This document shows, in pieces, positions 17,042-25,872 of a stretch of 64,000 nucleotides of DNA. Source of the stretch: Phyllobacterium sp. T1293 (GTDB lineage: Bacteria > Pseudomonadota > Alphaproteobacteria > Rhizobiales > Rhizobiaceae). Location of the stretch: assembly GCF_020731415.2 (NCBI RefSeq), contig NZ_CP088273.1:3539001-3603000 (forward strand), read 5' to 3'. Position 1 is the first letter of the stretch, and each line of letters starts with the position of its first letter. Position numbers and translations under genes: made by a program. The notes beneath the pieces were generated by a model that worked only from the letters and a program-made list of their open reading frames with translations, did no database searches and was not told the DNA's origin.

Positions 17042-18370
17042 ATGGATAGAATTGAAAACAGCGCACAACGGGACAACGCCTCGGCGGGTGGCCTTGGCGC
17101 GCTTCTGTTTCTGGCGATCTTCATGTTCTTCTGGATCACCACGACACCATTTGTCGATCTGACCGGCGCAGCCGCTGTTGATCCCAGTGCTGGAAACTCC
17201 AATCTGGTCAACCAGCTTGTGACGCTTGTCCTATCGGGCAGCCTGCTTGCCTTTGGTCTTAGCAGTCCCATGCGCAGCGCCATCCTGCAGCCGCGCGGCC
17301 TGCTGATATCGTTGTTCATCTGGTACATTCTTGTGTCGGCCCTGTCGGCTCATCCGGACCTTGCGCTCAAGCGTGTTGTGCTGGCCATCATGGTTTGCGT
17401 CAATGCGAGCGTGTTTCTGCTTCTGCCAAAATCCGACGCACATTTTGGCAAATTGCTGGCTCTGGCAACGCTGATCATGCTGGGCTTTGCTTATTTCGGT
17501 GTGATCTTTCTGCCGCTGCGCGCAATTCATCAGGCGTCGGAACTACGCGAGCCGATGAATGCCGGTTTCTGGCGCGGGCAATATGCACACAAGAACGAAG
17601 CCGCCGCCGTCATGGTGGCCGCAGTCTTCTTTGGCCTGTTTGTCTATAGCGTCGGGCAGAAACTGGCGGGTGCAGCCATTATCGTTCTGTCGACATTGTT
17701 TCTGCTGCATACGGGCGGCAAAACCTCGACCGCGGCCTTGCCGGGCATTCTGATCCTTGCGTGGATTTTCCAGCACTGGAAATGGACACGCTTTCCGATC
17801 GCCATTGGCGGGATCGTCGCGTTCAATGTGCTCGCCATTGGATCGGCGGTCTTTGAACCGATCCGTTCACTGATCAATGCCGTCGGTATCGATGCCACTT
17901 TTACCAATAGAACCGATATCTGGCGTTTTGCCTTCTCCGCCATCGCCCAAAAGCCGATTACCGGCTACGGATTTCAATCCTTCTGGCAGACGGAAGAACT
18001 TGTTTATAGTGGCGGCAATGTCGAGACATGGGCTGTTGCGGCTTATAATGGGCATAATGGCTATCTCGATACGCTTCTGACAACCGGTATTCCCGGCTTG
18101 ATTCTTACGGTCATATGGTTGCTTTTCCTGCCCTTGCGTGACATTGGCAGGGCAGACGCAACGGGCAATAATCCGGCACTTACGACGCTCTTCGTTCGTA
18201 TCTGGCTCTATGGAATTTATACGGCCTGCGTCGAAAGCATGTTCTTCCAGAATGGCAGCCCATTGTGGTTTGCCCTCCTGTTTGCGGTGTTCGGCCTGCG
18301 TCTGCAGGCGCGTGCAAGTGTTGTGAGCGCAGCGCCTTCACAGGCCAAATTGACGGTAGCCCATGCCTGA
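17042..18370 (+). CDS. O-antigen ligase/Wzy-type polymerase
   Basis: A 442-residue polytopic membrane protein (about 11 segments) with the Wzy_C/O-antigen-ligase loop. The conserved NGHNGYLDTLLTTGIPGL near residues 335-352 contains the periplasmic histidine. In this context (flippase plus chain-length protein) polymerase is more likely than lipid A ligase, but the two cannot be separated by sequence alone. It overlaps the deacetylase gene by 8 bp, indicating an operon 15551-21525. Confidence 0.86.
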   Translation: MDRIENSAQRDNASAGGLGALLFLAIFMFFWITTTPFVDLTGAAAVDPSAGNSNLVNQLVTLVLSGSLLAFGLSSPMRSAILQPRGLLISLFIWYILVSALSAHPDLALKRVVLAIMVCVNASVFLLLPKSDAHFGKLLALATLIMLGFAYFGVIFLPLRAIHQASELREPMNAGFWRGQYAHKNEAAAVMVAAVFFGLFVYSVGQKLAGAAIIVLSTLFLLHTGGKTSTAALPGILILAWIFQHWKWTRFPIAIGGIVAFNVLAIGSAVFEPIRSLINAVGIDATFTNRTDIWRFAFSAIAQKPITGYGFQSFWQTEELVYSGGNVETWAVAAYNGHNGYLDTLLTTGIPGLILTVIWLLFLPLRDIGRADATGNNPALTTLFVRIWLYGIYTACVESMFFQNGSPLWFALLFAVFGLRLQARASVVSAAPSQAKLTVAHA

Positions 18371-19139
18371 AATCCTGAACAAGCTGGACTATTGGTCAGA
18401 CCGGATTACCGACAGGCTGATGCGCCGGTTGCCTGGGCCACGTATCCATATCCCTACATCGCGGCCAATCGTGTCTTTTACCTTCGATGACGTGCCGGAT
18501 ACGGCGCTGACCAATGGCGCCCATATACTGGAAAGCCATGGGGTGCGCGGAACATTCTACATTGCTGGATCGCTGGAAGGGCAGGTGGAACCCAAGCGGA
18601 CGCTGATTTCACGCGACGGATGCCGGGCACTGGCGCAGCAGGGCCATGAAATTGGATGCCATACGTTTTCTCATACGAAAGTTTCCCATATGGGCAGGCA
18701 GCGGCTTTCCGCCGATCTGCAGCAGAACAAGGATTACCTCGACGCGATTGATCCGCGCGATGACAGGCGCAATTTCGCCTATCCCTACAATGCTGGCTCG
18801 CTATGGGGACGTGGTATCTTCCAAAAAAACTTCCAGACCTGCCGCTCGGGCGGCGAGCGGATCAATCGCGGTTCGGTCAATCCCGTCTTTCTGTCCGGGG
18901 TCGAGATCAGGCAGCCGGAGAGCCATGCGCTCGGCCTCACAGGCTGGATCGATACTCTGATTGCAGAGCCCGGCTGGCTGATTTTTTTCACCCACGATAT
19001 AGCGGCACAGCCAACGGATTTCGGTTGCACACCGGAGACATTTGAACGGCTCGTTGCCTATACGCTGGAGCGCGGATGCATGGTGCTGCCTGTCAAGGAT
19101 GCGCTGGATCAATTCAGCGCAGGGAGGCCACTATCCTGA
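18363..19139 (+). CDS. NodB-type polysaccharide deacetylase
   Basis: A 258-residue carbohydrate esterase family 4 enzyme. Motif 1 TFDDVPD (D42-D43) and motif 2 HTFSH (H100, H104) supply the catalytic aspartate and metal ligands. FAYPYNAG near residue 138 matches motif 3. It has no signal peptide, so it may act on cytoplasmic or lipid-linked glycan, removing N- or O-acetyl groups. It overlaps the upstream polymerase gene by 8 bp. Its TGA overlaps the proposed CTG start of the next glycosyltransferase (CTGA). Confidence 0.88.
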   Translation: MPEILNKLDYWSDRITDRLMRRLPGPRIHIPTSRPIVSFTFDDVPDTALTNGAHILESHGVRGTFYIAGSLEGQVEPKRTLISRDGCRALAQQGHEIGCHTFSHTKVSHMGRQRLSADLQQNKDYLDAIDPRDDRRNFAYPYNAGSLWGRGIFQKNFQTCRSGGERINRGSVNPVFLSGVEIRQPESHALGLTGWIDTLIAEPGWLIFFTHDIAAQPTDFGCTPETFERLVAYTLERGCMVLPVKDALDQFSAGRPLS

Positions 19140-20377
19140 AAACCCCGATACCGCAGAAACGTCTGCTTGCAATCAATAATTACTTTTATAAGCGCGGTGG
19201 TGCGGAAGCGATCTTTCTCGAACACATGCAGCTGTTTTCGGAAATTGGCTGGGATGTTGTTCCATTTGCCATGCAGCACCCTGACAATAACGATTCACCG
19301 TGGTCGGAATATTTTGTCTCTGAAATCGAATATGGCCGCCAAAGCAGCGCGCTGACCAAGGTGGCGCAGGCCGGAAAGATCATTTACTCCTTCGAAGCGC
19401 AGCGCAGTATCGAGGCTTTGATTGAACAGGCCCGGCCTGATATCGCCCATGCCCATAATGTCTACCACCACCTTTCGCCGTCGATTTTTGCCACGCTGAA
19501 AAAAGCTGGCATACCGACTGTGATGACGGTGCATGATCTGAAGCTTGCCTGTCCCGCTTATAAAATGCTGGTGAACGGGCATGTGTGCGAAGAGTGCAAA
19601 GGCGGCAGGATTTACAACGTCGTCCGGCATCGCTGTATCTACGGTTCACTGGTGCTGAGCAGTCTCGTCTTTCTGGAAACGATTGTGCATCGCGGCCTTG
19701 GTCTTTACCGGAACAAGGTCGACAAATTCGTTGTTCCCAGCAAATTCTATCGCGAAAAGCTGATGGAATGGGGCTGGCCGGGCGAGCAACTCGTCTATAT
19801 CCCGAATTTCGTGGATACGCAGGCATTTGCGACGGGCTGGGACGAAGGCGATTACTTCGTTTTTGCCGGGCGGCTTGCGCCCGAAAAGGGTCTGGTAACG
19901 CTGATCCACGCTGCGGCCAAGGCGAAGCAGCGTCTGGTCATAGCTGGCACCGGTCCCGATGAGGCTATGCTCAAAGCACTGGTGCAGGAGTTGAATGCGG
20001 ATGTGACATTTGCCGGCTACGTATCGGGTGAAAACCTGACGCGGCTGATCGGCCAATCCAAAGCTTTGATCCTGCCTTCCGAATGGTACGAGAATGCGCC
20101 TGTCAGCATTCTGGAAGCTTATGCACTGGGCAGGCCTGTTATCGGTGCAGCCATTGGCGGTATTCCGGAAATGATCCGCGAAGGTGAAACGGGCATGACT
20201 GCGGTTGCCGGTGACGCAGATGATCTGGGGCGCGTCATATTGGCCATGGCCGATCTGACACCTGCTGCCCGCGCCCGCATGGGTATGAATGGCCGGGACT
20301 GGATTGCCCGGGACTTTTCCGCCGATGCCTACCGCAATCGCATGATCGATCTCTATGCAACGCTGGGGGTGTCGTGA
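19136..20377 (+). CDS. Glycosyltransferase family 4, apparent CTG start
   Basis: A GT-B glycosyltransferase of about 414 residues. The N-terminus KRLLAINNYFYKRGGAEAIFLEH contains the acceptor-side glycine motif. The C-terminal half has VFAGRLAPEKG and the E-x7-E motif in PSEWYENAPVSILEAYALGRP. The only in-frame ATG (19076) lies 64 bp inside the deacetylase gene and would add about 20 residues with no family resemblance. A strong AGGGAGG (19121-19127) sits eight bases before CTG at 19136, which forms a CTGA overlap with the upstream stop, as ATGA would. I therefore place the start at CTG. ATC at 19133 and ATG at 19076 (GGAG 9 bases upstream) remain possible. Confidence 0.82.
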   Translation: MKTPIPQKRLLAINNYFYKRGGAEAIFLEHMQLFSEIGWDVVPFAMQHPDNNDSPWSEYFVSEIEYGRQSSALTKVAQAGKIIYSFEAQRSIEALIEQARPDIAHAHNVYHHLSPSIFATLKKAGIPTVMTVHDLKLACPAYKMLVNGHVCEECKGGRIYNVVRHRCIYGSLVLSSLVFLETIVHRGLGLYRNKVDKFVVPSKFYREKLMEWGWPGEQLVYIPNFVDTQAFATGWDEGDYFVFAGRLAPEKGLVTLIHAAAKAKQRLVIAGTGPDEAMLKALVQELNADVTFAGYVSGENLTRLIGQSKALILPSEWYENAPVSILEAYALGRPVIGAAIGGIPEMIREGETGMTAVAGDADDLGRVILAMADLTPAARARMGMNGRDWIARDFSADAYRNRMIDLYATLGVS

Positions 20378-21525
20378 TGGCGGATGGAAGCGGTTCCGGA
20401 AGACAACCAAGGGTGATGATGCTGGGTTTGCGTGGCATTCCCGATGTGCAGGGCGGCGTGGAAAAACACGTTGAAGAGCTTAGCCAGCAGTTTGTCGATA
20501 AAGGCTGGGATGTCTCGGTTCTCGGCCGCAGGCGCTACCTGCTGACGCCGGACCCGTATGTCTGGAAGCGGGTGAAGGTTTTCCCGCTTTGGTCACCCGC
20601 CTCCATGAAATTCGAGGCGGTTGCGCATACGGCGCTTGGTGTACTTTTCGCGGCGTATCATCGTCCCGATATTCTGCATATTCATGCCGTCGGACCGGCA
20701 CTGCTGACGCCTCTGGCGCGTCTCATGGGCCTGAAAGTCGTCGTGACTCATCATGGCTATGATTATGACAGGCAAAAATGGGGCGGTTTTGCCAAGCGCA
20801 TCCTGAAGCTGGGTGAGCAGGCGGGAATGCGGTTTGCCAATGCACGCATTGCCGTATCCAATGATATCGCCCGGACTATGGAAACACGCTATGGCGTGCC
20901 CGTCCAAGCGGTGCCCAATGGCGTGACGGTTCGCCGGAGCGTGACGGATACGGGCATTCTGCAAAAGCTGGGACTGACGCCGCGCCGTTACATCATTATG
21001 GTTGCACGCATCGTTCCGGAAAAGCGCCAGCATGATCTCATAACAGCTTTTGCCAAACTCGCCGACCCCTCGGTCAAGCTGGTTCTGGTGGGGTCGGCCG
21101 AATTTATGGCTGCCTATTCGCAGGAGGTCGAGAAGCTGGCGGGAAACGTGCCGGGTGTTATTCTCGCCGGCATGCAGACAGGCGATGATCTTGCCATTCT
21201 TTACGAGAATGCCCGTTTGTTTGTCCTGCCATCCAGCCATGAAGGCATGCCGATTGCCTTGCTGGAGGCTATGGGGGTGGGGTTGCCGGTTCTTGCCAGC
21301 GATATTACCGCCAACCTCGAAATAGGCCTGCCGCCCGAAGATTACTTCCCGCTTGGTGATGTTGAACAACTGGCCGATGCCATGCGTTCAAAACTCGCCA
21401 CGCCGTTCAATACGGATAAGGCGGCAGAACAGGGCAGTGTGGTCGAAAGGGAATATGGCTGGCTCAGCATCTCCGACCAAACACTTGGCGTCTACAATGC
21501 CGTCCTGAAGCGCAAGGCACTTTGA
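20377..21525 (+). CDS. Glycosyltransferase family 4
   Basis: A GT-B glycosyltransferase of 382 residues, the last gene of the polysaccharide operon. It has the N-terminal LGLRGIPDVQGGVEKHVEEL, the donor-site MVARIVPEKRQHDLI, and PSSHEGMPIALLEAMGVGLPVLA with the two catalytic glutamates. The RGIPDVQGGVEKH start is typical of EPS and capsule GT4 enzymes adding hexose or deoxyhexose; the sugar cannot be assigned. The ATG overlaps the previous TGA by one base (TGATG); a GTG one codon earlier is an alternative. tRNA-Arg follows 17 bp downstream on the other strand. Confidence 0.89.
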   Translation: MADGSGSGRQPRVMMLGLRGIPDVQGGVEKHVEELSQQFVDKGWDVSVLGRRRYLLTPDPYVWKRVKVFPLWSPASMKFEAVAHTALGVLFAAYHRPDILHIHAVGPALLTPLARLMGLKVVVTHHGYDYDRQKWGGFAKRILKLGEQAGMRFANARIAVSNDIARTMETRYGVPVQAVPNGVTVRRSVTDTGILQKLGLTPRRYIIMVARIVPEKRQHDLITAFAKLADPSVKLVLVGSAEFMAAYSQEVEKLAGNVPGVILAGMQTGDDLAILYENARLFVLPSSHEGMPIALLEAMGVGLPVLASDITANLEIGLPPEDYFPLGDVEQLADAMRSKLATPFNTDKAAEQGSVVEREYGWLSISDQTLGVYNAVLKRKAL

Positions 21526-21541
21526 TCATTCACAGATGAGG

Positions 21542-21618
21542 TGGTGATCCCGACTGGATTCGAACCAGTGGCCTACAGATTAGGAATCTGTCGCTCTATC
21601 CTACTGAGCTACGGGACC
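21542..21618 (-). tRNA. tRNA-Arg (anticodon CCT)
   Basis: Read on minus, a full cloverleaf is visible: acceptor GGTCCCG/CGGGATC with one G-U pair, D stem GCTC/GAGC, anticodon stem ACAGA/TCTGT with loop TTCCTAA (anticodon CCT, reading AGG), and T arm ACTGG-TTCGAAT-CCAGT. The CCA end is encoded. It sits directly at the end of the polysaccharide locus, but I found no duplicated 3' end elsewhere in the window. Confidence 0.97.
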
Positions 21619-21734
21619 ATGCGGCCAGACATACTGTTTTTCAGCGGCAACGCCAAGTCTCAAGATGCAGGAAATACGCACATCTCCTGGAGCAGTTTCT
21701 GCGTGGGTTCAGGCAGAAACTGCTTGATGGATAA

Positions 21735-22904
21735 TCAGGATGCCGCGGGCAGCGCGCTTTCGGCAAGCTGTACCCAATAGCTGATGCCGTGCGGAATGAC
21801 GTCATCATTGAAGTCATAGGCCGGATTGTGCAACGAGGCACTCTCGCCATTGCCGATGAACATAAAGGCGCCGGGGCGTGCTTCAAGCATATAGGAGAAA
21901 TCCTCGCCAGCCATCATCGGTGCAACGTCCTGATTGACAGCATTGTTGCCAGCCACGCTCTGTGCCGTGCGGGCGGCAAACTCCGTCTCCTGATCATGAT
22001 TGAATGTCACGGGGTAGTTGCGGTCATACTCCAGCTTGGCAACCGCACCGAGCGCCACTGCCACACCTTCGGCCACTTCGCGCAGGCGTTTTTCAGCAAA
22101 GTCGCGCATTTCCGGGCGCAATGTGCGTACAGTGCCCGCAAGCTCCGCCTTCTGCGGAATGATGTTGTGCGCATCACCCGCGTGGAATTTGGTCACTGAT
22201 AATACAACGGAATCAAGCGGGTCGGTGCCGCGCGAAACGATGGTTTGCAGCGCGTTGACCAACTGCGCACCGATGACAACCGGGTCGATCGTGCGGTGCG
22301 GCTGGGCCGCATGGCCGCCACGGCCTTCGATGGTGATGGTGAATTCATCGGTTGCGGCCATGATCGGGCCTTTGCGAATGGCAAACTGGCCAATGGGAAG
22401 GCCGGGAATATTGTGCATGCCATAGACTTCGGAGATGGAAAAGCGCTCCATCATGCCTTCCTTGACCATCTCGCGGCCACCACCGCCGCCTTCTTCGGCG
22501 GGCTGGAAAATCACGGCCACCGAACCTTTGAAATTGCGGGTTTCAGCCAGATATTGCGCCGCGCCGAGCAGCATGGCGGTGTGGCCGTCATGACCGCAGG
22601 CATGCATCTTGCCGGGGTTCTTCGACGCATAGGGCTTGCCAGTGATTTCATTGAGCGGGAGTGCATCCATGTCGGAGCGCAGACCGACCGTCTGGCCTTC
22701 GCCGTGGCGGCCATGAATGATGCCGACCACGCCTGTCTGGCCGATGCCGGTTGCGACCTCGTCGACGCCGAATGCATGCAGCTTGTCAGCCACAAATTTC
22801 GCGGTCTCGTGAACATCGAACATCAGTTCCGGGTTCTCATGCAAATGGCGGCGCCACTGTGAAACCTCTTCCTGCATTTCGATGGCGCGATTGAGCAAAG
22901 GCAT
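21735..22904 (-). CDS. M20-family amidohydrolase (hippurate hydrolase-like)
   Basis: A 389-residue metallo-amidohydrolase of peptidase family M20D (hippuricase/IAA-amino acid hydrolase type). Metal ligand motifs MHACGHDGHTAMLLG near residue 102 and FQPAEEGGGGG near 137 are intact, and GRGGHAAQPHRTIDPV marks the dimerisation domain. Such enzymes release amino acids from N-acyl conjugates; the natural substrate is not predictable here. It is divergent from the carboxypeptidase gene. Confidence 0.9.
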   Translation of the reverse strand: MPLLNRAIEMQEEVSQWRRHLHENPELMFDVHETAKFVADKLHAFGVDEVATGIGQTGVVGIIHGRHGEGQTVGLRSDMDALPLNEITGKPYASKNPGKMHACGHDGHTAMLLGAAQYLAETRNFKGSVAVIFQPAEEGGGGGREMVKEGMMERFSISEVYGMHNIPGLPIGQFAIRKGPIMAATDEFTITIEGRGGHAAQPHRTIDPVVIGAQLVNALQTIVSRGTDPLDSVVLSVTKFHAGDAHNIIPQKAELAGTVRTLRPEMRDFAEKRLREVAEGVAVALGAVAKLEYDRNYPVTFNHDQETEFAARTAQSVAGNNAVNQDVAPMMAGEDFSYMLEARPGAFMFIGNGESASLHNPAYDFNDDVIPHGISYWVQLAESALPAAS

Positions 22905-23080
22905 TCTGGTACAACTCCAAGACGTGCGGACTCTGACAATTCAGTGAACAGTTCAAAGGTGTTTTGCCTTTTGACTGCCACATAGGATAGATAAGGCCAT
23001 TGCGACCCGGCGGGAAGCCCGGCAATGAAATCACAAGGCCATTTCCCTGGTTCTTTATACAGACAGGCTGGATATCTGGA

Positions 23081-24196
23081 ATGCGTAAAACTGTAACACT
23101 CTTTCTTTCAGCTTGCATGGTGTCAACCATTGCGGGCCTGTCGACAGCAGCGCTTGCGGGCCCGAACATCACTGTTGATGTGGGTACAGGCGAGATTTTG
23201 TCGCAGGAAGATGCGTTCCAGCGCTGGTATCCGGCGTCGCTTACCAAGCTGATGACGGCCTATGTGGCGTTTCGCATGATCGAATCAGGCCAGATCACAC
23301 TGGACACGCCGATCAAGATGACAGCGCGCGCCGCAAAAGAGCCGCCGAGCAAAATGGGCTATAAGGCGGGCTCAGAGCTGACGCTCGACAATGCGCTCAA
23401 GATTCTGATGGTCAAATCCGCCAATGACGTGGCCATGGCTGTCGGCGAGACGCTGGGTGGCTCGTCGGAAAAGTTTGCCGTGCTGATGAATGCGGAAGCC
23501 AAGCGCCTTGGCATGTATGGCTCGCATTTCGTCAACCCCAATGGCCTGCATTCGGATGATCATTATACGACTGCCCGTGATCTGGCTGTCCTGACCGTTC
23601 AGATGCGCCGTGAATTCCCGCAATATATGCATTACTTCGATATTGAAGCGATTGATTCCGGCAACAAGATTCAGGCCAACTTCAATGCGCTGATTGGCCG
23701 GTTTCAGGGTGCGGACGGCATGAAGACCGGTTTTGTCTGCCCGTCCGGTTTTAATCTGGTCGGTTCAGCCACGCGCGATGGCCGTAATGTCATTACTGTT
23801 GTTCTGGGTGAATTGAAGCAACCGGATCGCGCCACCAAGGCGGCGGAATTGCTGGCCAAAGGTTTTGAGACACGCGGCACCGGCAATAGGCTGGAAGCTT
23901 TGCAGCCCTATGGTCCGGCAACGCGTGATGTCGCGGTGAACATGCGCCCGACCGTCTGCTCCAAGGAGGCTGCCGCTTCCGATAGCTGGGATGGCAAGGA
24001 CGCGGAAGGTCATATCATTCAGGGCTCGCCCTATATGTACCGGATGGATCACCAGCCACAGGCGGAACTCGTTGCGCTGCTGCCTTCGAAGATTGCTCCC
24101 AAAGGCAAGGATATGAGCCGCATTCCCATACCAATCCCGCGTCCTGATCGTGCATCGGTAACGGATGCGGCGGATACTGCAAAAACAGTGAACTGA
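23081..24196 (+). CDS. D-alanyl-D-alanine carboxypeptidase (DacC/PBP5-like)
   Basis: A periplasmic low-molecular-weight penicillin-binding protein of 371 residues that trims the terminal D-Ala of peptidoglycan stem peptides. All three active-site motifs are present: SLTK (S53, K56), SAN (113-115) and KTG (215-217). The signal peptide MRKTVTLFLSACMVSTIAGLSTAALA points to 23081 as the start; longer in-frame reading upstream adds a segment without membrane character. The C-terminus lacks an obvious amphipathic anchor. The COG0523 gene follows after 24 bp and may be co-transcribed. Confidence 0.92.
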   Translation: MRKTVTLFLSACMVSTIAGLSTAALAGPNITVDVGTGEILSQEDAFQRWYPASLTKLMTAYVAFRMIESGQITLDTPIKMTARAAKEPPSKMGYKAGSELTLDNALKILMVKSANDVAMAVGETLGGSSEKFAVLMNAEAKRLGMYGSHFVNPNGLHSDDHYTTARDLAVLTVQMRREFPQYMHYFDIEAIDSGNKIQANFNALIGRFQGADGMKTGFVCPSGFNLVGSATRDGRNVITVVLGELKQPDRATKAAELLAKGFETRGTGNRLEALQPYGPATRDVAVNMRPTVCSKEAAASDSWDGKDAEGHIIQGSPYMYRMDHQPQAELVALLPSKIAPKGKDMSRIPIPIPRPDRASVTDAADTAKTVN

Positions 24197-24220
24197 ACAA
24201 TTCAAGCTTAGGATGACATC

Positions 24221-25399
24221 ATGAGTGGCCTGCCTCTTCCCATTCCGGTTTCTGTACTCACGGGATTTTTGGGGTCGGGGAAGACCACCTTGCTCAACCG
24301 CTTGTTGAAAGATCCTGCTCTTGCCGACACGGCCGTGATTATCAACGAGTTTGGCGATGTCGGGATTGATCATCTTCTGGTGGAAACGGCGAGCGAGGGT
24401 GTTATCGAGCTTTCCGATGGCTGCCTGTGCTGCACGGTCCGGGGGGAGTTGGTTGATACGCTTGCCGATCTCATCGACCGTCTGCAGACGGGACAACTGA
24501 AAAAGCTCAAGCGGGTCATCATTGAAACAACGGGTCTTGCCGATCCTGCGCCAGTCCTGCATGCGATCATGGGCCATCCGGTGCTATTGCAGGCTTTTCG
24601 CGTTGACGGGGTTATTACCACTGTGGATGCGGTCAACGGCATGGCCACGCTCAATGCGCATGAGGAAGCCGTCAAACAGGCGGCGGTTGCCGACCGTATT
24701 GTGGTGACAAAAACCGACATGCCGGAAGCTGCGGAGAGTCTGGCTGCATTGCATGCCCGGCTTGCGGCGCTTAATCCCGGTGCGGATATTATCGATGTTG
24801 GCGACGCGCGCACGGGCTATGCGGCGCTGTTTGAATGCGGTGTCTATAATCCGCAAACAAAAACCATCGATGTGCAGCGCTGGCTGAAAGCCGAAGCTTT
24901 TCGTGACCGGGAGCATGAACGCGAGGAAGCCGAGCATCACGCCCATCACCATCACCATCATGATCATGACCATGCGCATCATCATGATCACGATGGGCAT
25001 CATCATCACGACGTCAATCGCCATGATGCGGCGATCCGATCATTCTCGTTGACGCATGATAAGCCGGTGCCACGCGCTGGTTTCGAGATGTTTCTTGATC
25101 TTCTGCGTTCAGCCCATGGTGAGAAGCTGCTACGCGTCAAAGGCATCGTGCAACTGGCCGATGACCCGGAGCGCCCGATGGTCATTCATGGCGTGCAGCA
25201 GATTTTCCACCCGCCAGTTCGCCTTTTGGCTTGGCCTGACTGCAAACACGAAACCCGTCTGGTGATGATCGTGAAAGATTTGCCTGAGAGTTATATCACG
25301 CAGCTTTTCAGCGCATTCCTCAATGAGCCAAACATCGATACGCCGGATCGGGCCGGGCTGTTTGAAAATCCCTTGGCCATACCGGGCATGAAAATTTAG
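24221..25399 (+). CDS. COG0523 (CobW/ZNG1-like) GTPase metallochaperone
   Basis: A 392-residue G3E-family GTPase. Walker A is GFLGSGKT (15-22), the signature metal site is GCLCC (67-71), and a CobW_C domain fills the last 100 residues. Between the GTPase and C-terminal domains (about residues 230-270) lies a very histidine-rich linker with runs of up to six His alternating with Asp, a likely zinc or other metal reservoir. Although similar to CobW, the gene is far from cobG/cobL and cobST, so a zinc (or nickel/cobalt) allocation role is more likely than corrin synthesis. The linker favours zinc, but this is inference. Confidence 0.88.
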   Translation: MSGLPLPIPVSVLTGFLGSGKTTLLNRLLKDPALADTAVIINEFGDVGIDHLLVETASEGVIELSDGCLCCTVRGELVDTLADLIDRLQTGQLKKLKRVIIETTGLADPAPVLHAIMGHPVLLQAFRVDGVITTVDAVNGMATLNAHEEAVKQAAVADRIVVTKTDMPEAAESLAALHARLAALNPGADIIDVGDARTGYAALFECGVYNPQTKTIDVQRWLKAEAFRDREHEREEAEHHAHHHHHHDHDHAHHHDHDGHHHHDVNRHDAAIRSFSLTHDKPVPRAGFEMFLDLLRSAHGEKLLRVKGIVQLADDPERPMVIHGVQQIFHPPVRLLAWPDCKHETRLVMIVKDLPESYITQLFSAFLNEPNIDTPDRAGLFENPLAIPGMKI

Positions 25400-25433
25400 G
25401 CTTACGCTGGTAGCCGAGATGTGCCCACTTATC

Positions 25434-25601
25434 GTGATTGGCATATCTATTGTTCGTGGTTCGACATAACAACCATGAGGGAGAGTATGGGCTGCAGGGA
25501 GCCAAGTTCTGCAACGTTGGCGATTATCATTGCAGCTACCCATCTCCCTCATGGTTGTTATGTCGAATCACGAACCACTGGACCATGGACATACCAATCA
25601 C
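25434..25601. repeat. Long palindromic repeat, copy 1
   Basis: A 168-bp imperfect palindrome. The arms begin GTGATTGG and include the almost identical blocks TTCGACATAACAACCATGAG and its complement. The centre holds a module with AAGTTCTGCAACGTTGGCGA and CACCCATCTCCCTCATGG-like sequence shared with copies 2 and 3. It has no coding capacity and lies in the gap between the COG0523 gene and tusA. It looks like a non-autonomous palindromic element. Confidence 0.85.
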
Positions 25602-25624
25602 CATGCGGATAGAAAATTAGCGAT

Positions 25625-25849
25625 CTAACCACGCTCGATATGAAAGCGGTGGCCACCATCAATAGTCACCGTTTCAATCAGCCTGTGACCATCGGTCATG
25701 CAGAAATTGGGCATGTCGATCACGGCGAGAGGATCGCTGGTTTCAACCCACAGCCGCGTGCCCTCGGGCATGGTTTCCAGACGCTTGCGGGTTTTGAGCA
25801 CCGGCAAAGGGCAATTCAGGCCGCGCAGGTCGTAGATATCAGCGCTCAT
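25625..25849 (-). CDS. tusA: TusA-family sulfur carrier protein
   Basis: A 74-residue sulfurtransferase-like protein with the family signature YDLRGLNCPLPVLKTRKRL; the persulfide-carrying cysteine is Cys13 in NCPLPVLK. A second conserved part, DPLAVIDMPNFCMTDGH, completes the two-layer alpha/beta fold. TusA relays sulfur to tRNA 2-thiouridine or molybdenum cofactor pathways; no tusBCDE partners lie nearby. It follows the L,D-transpeptidase-like gene by 23 bp on minus and may be co-transcribed. Confidence 0.92.
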   Translation of the reverse strand: MSADIYDLRGLNCPLPVLKTRKRLETMPEGTRLWVETSDPLAVIDMPNFCMTDGHRLIETVTIDGGHRFHIERG

Positions 25850-25872
25850 GCCGAATGCTCCGGATGGCTCAC

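Noticed and set aside
6223..21525. Exosortase-associated (XrtA/PEP-CTERM) polysaccharide system
   Set aside because: FemAB-like, deacetylase and GNAT-like proteins recall such loci, but there is no exosortase, no XrtA-linked ATPase and no PEP-CTERM protein.
21542..21618. tRNA-Arg(CCT) as attachment site of a polysaccharide island
   Set aside because: No duplicate of the tRNA 3' end was found near 6.0-6.3 kb or elsewhere in the window, and no integrase is present.
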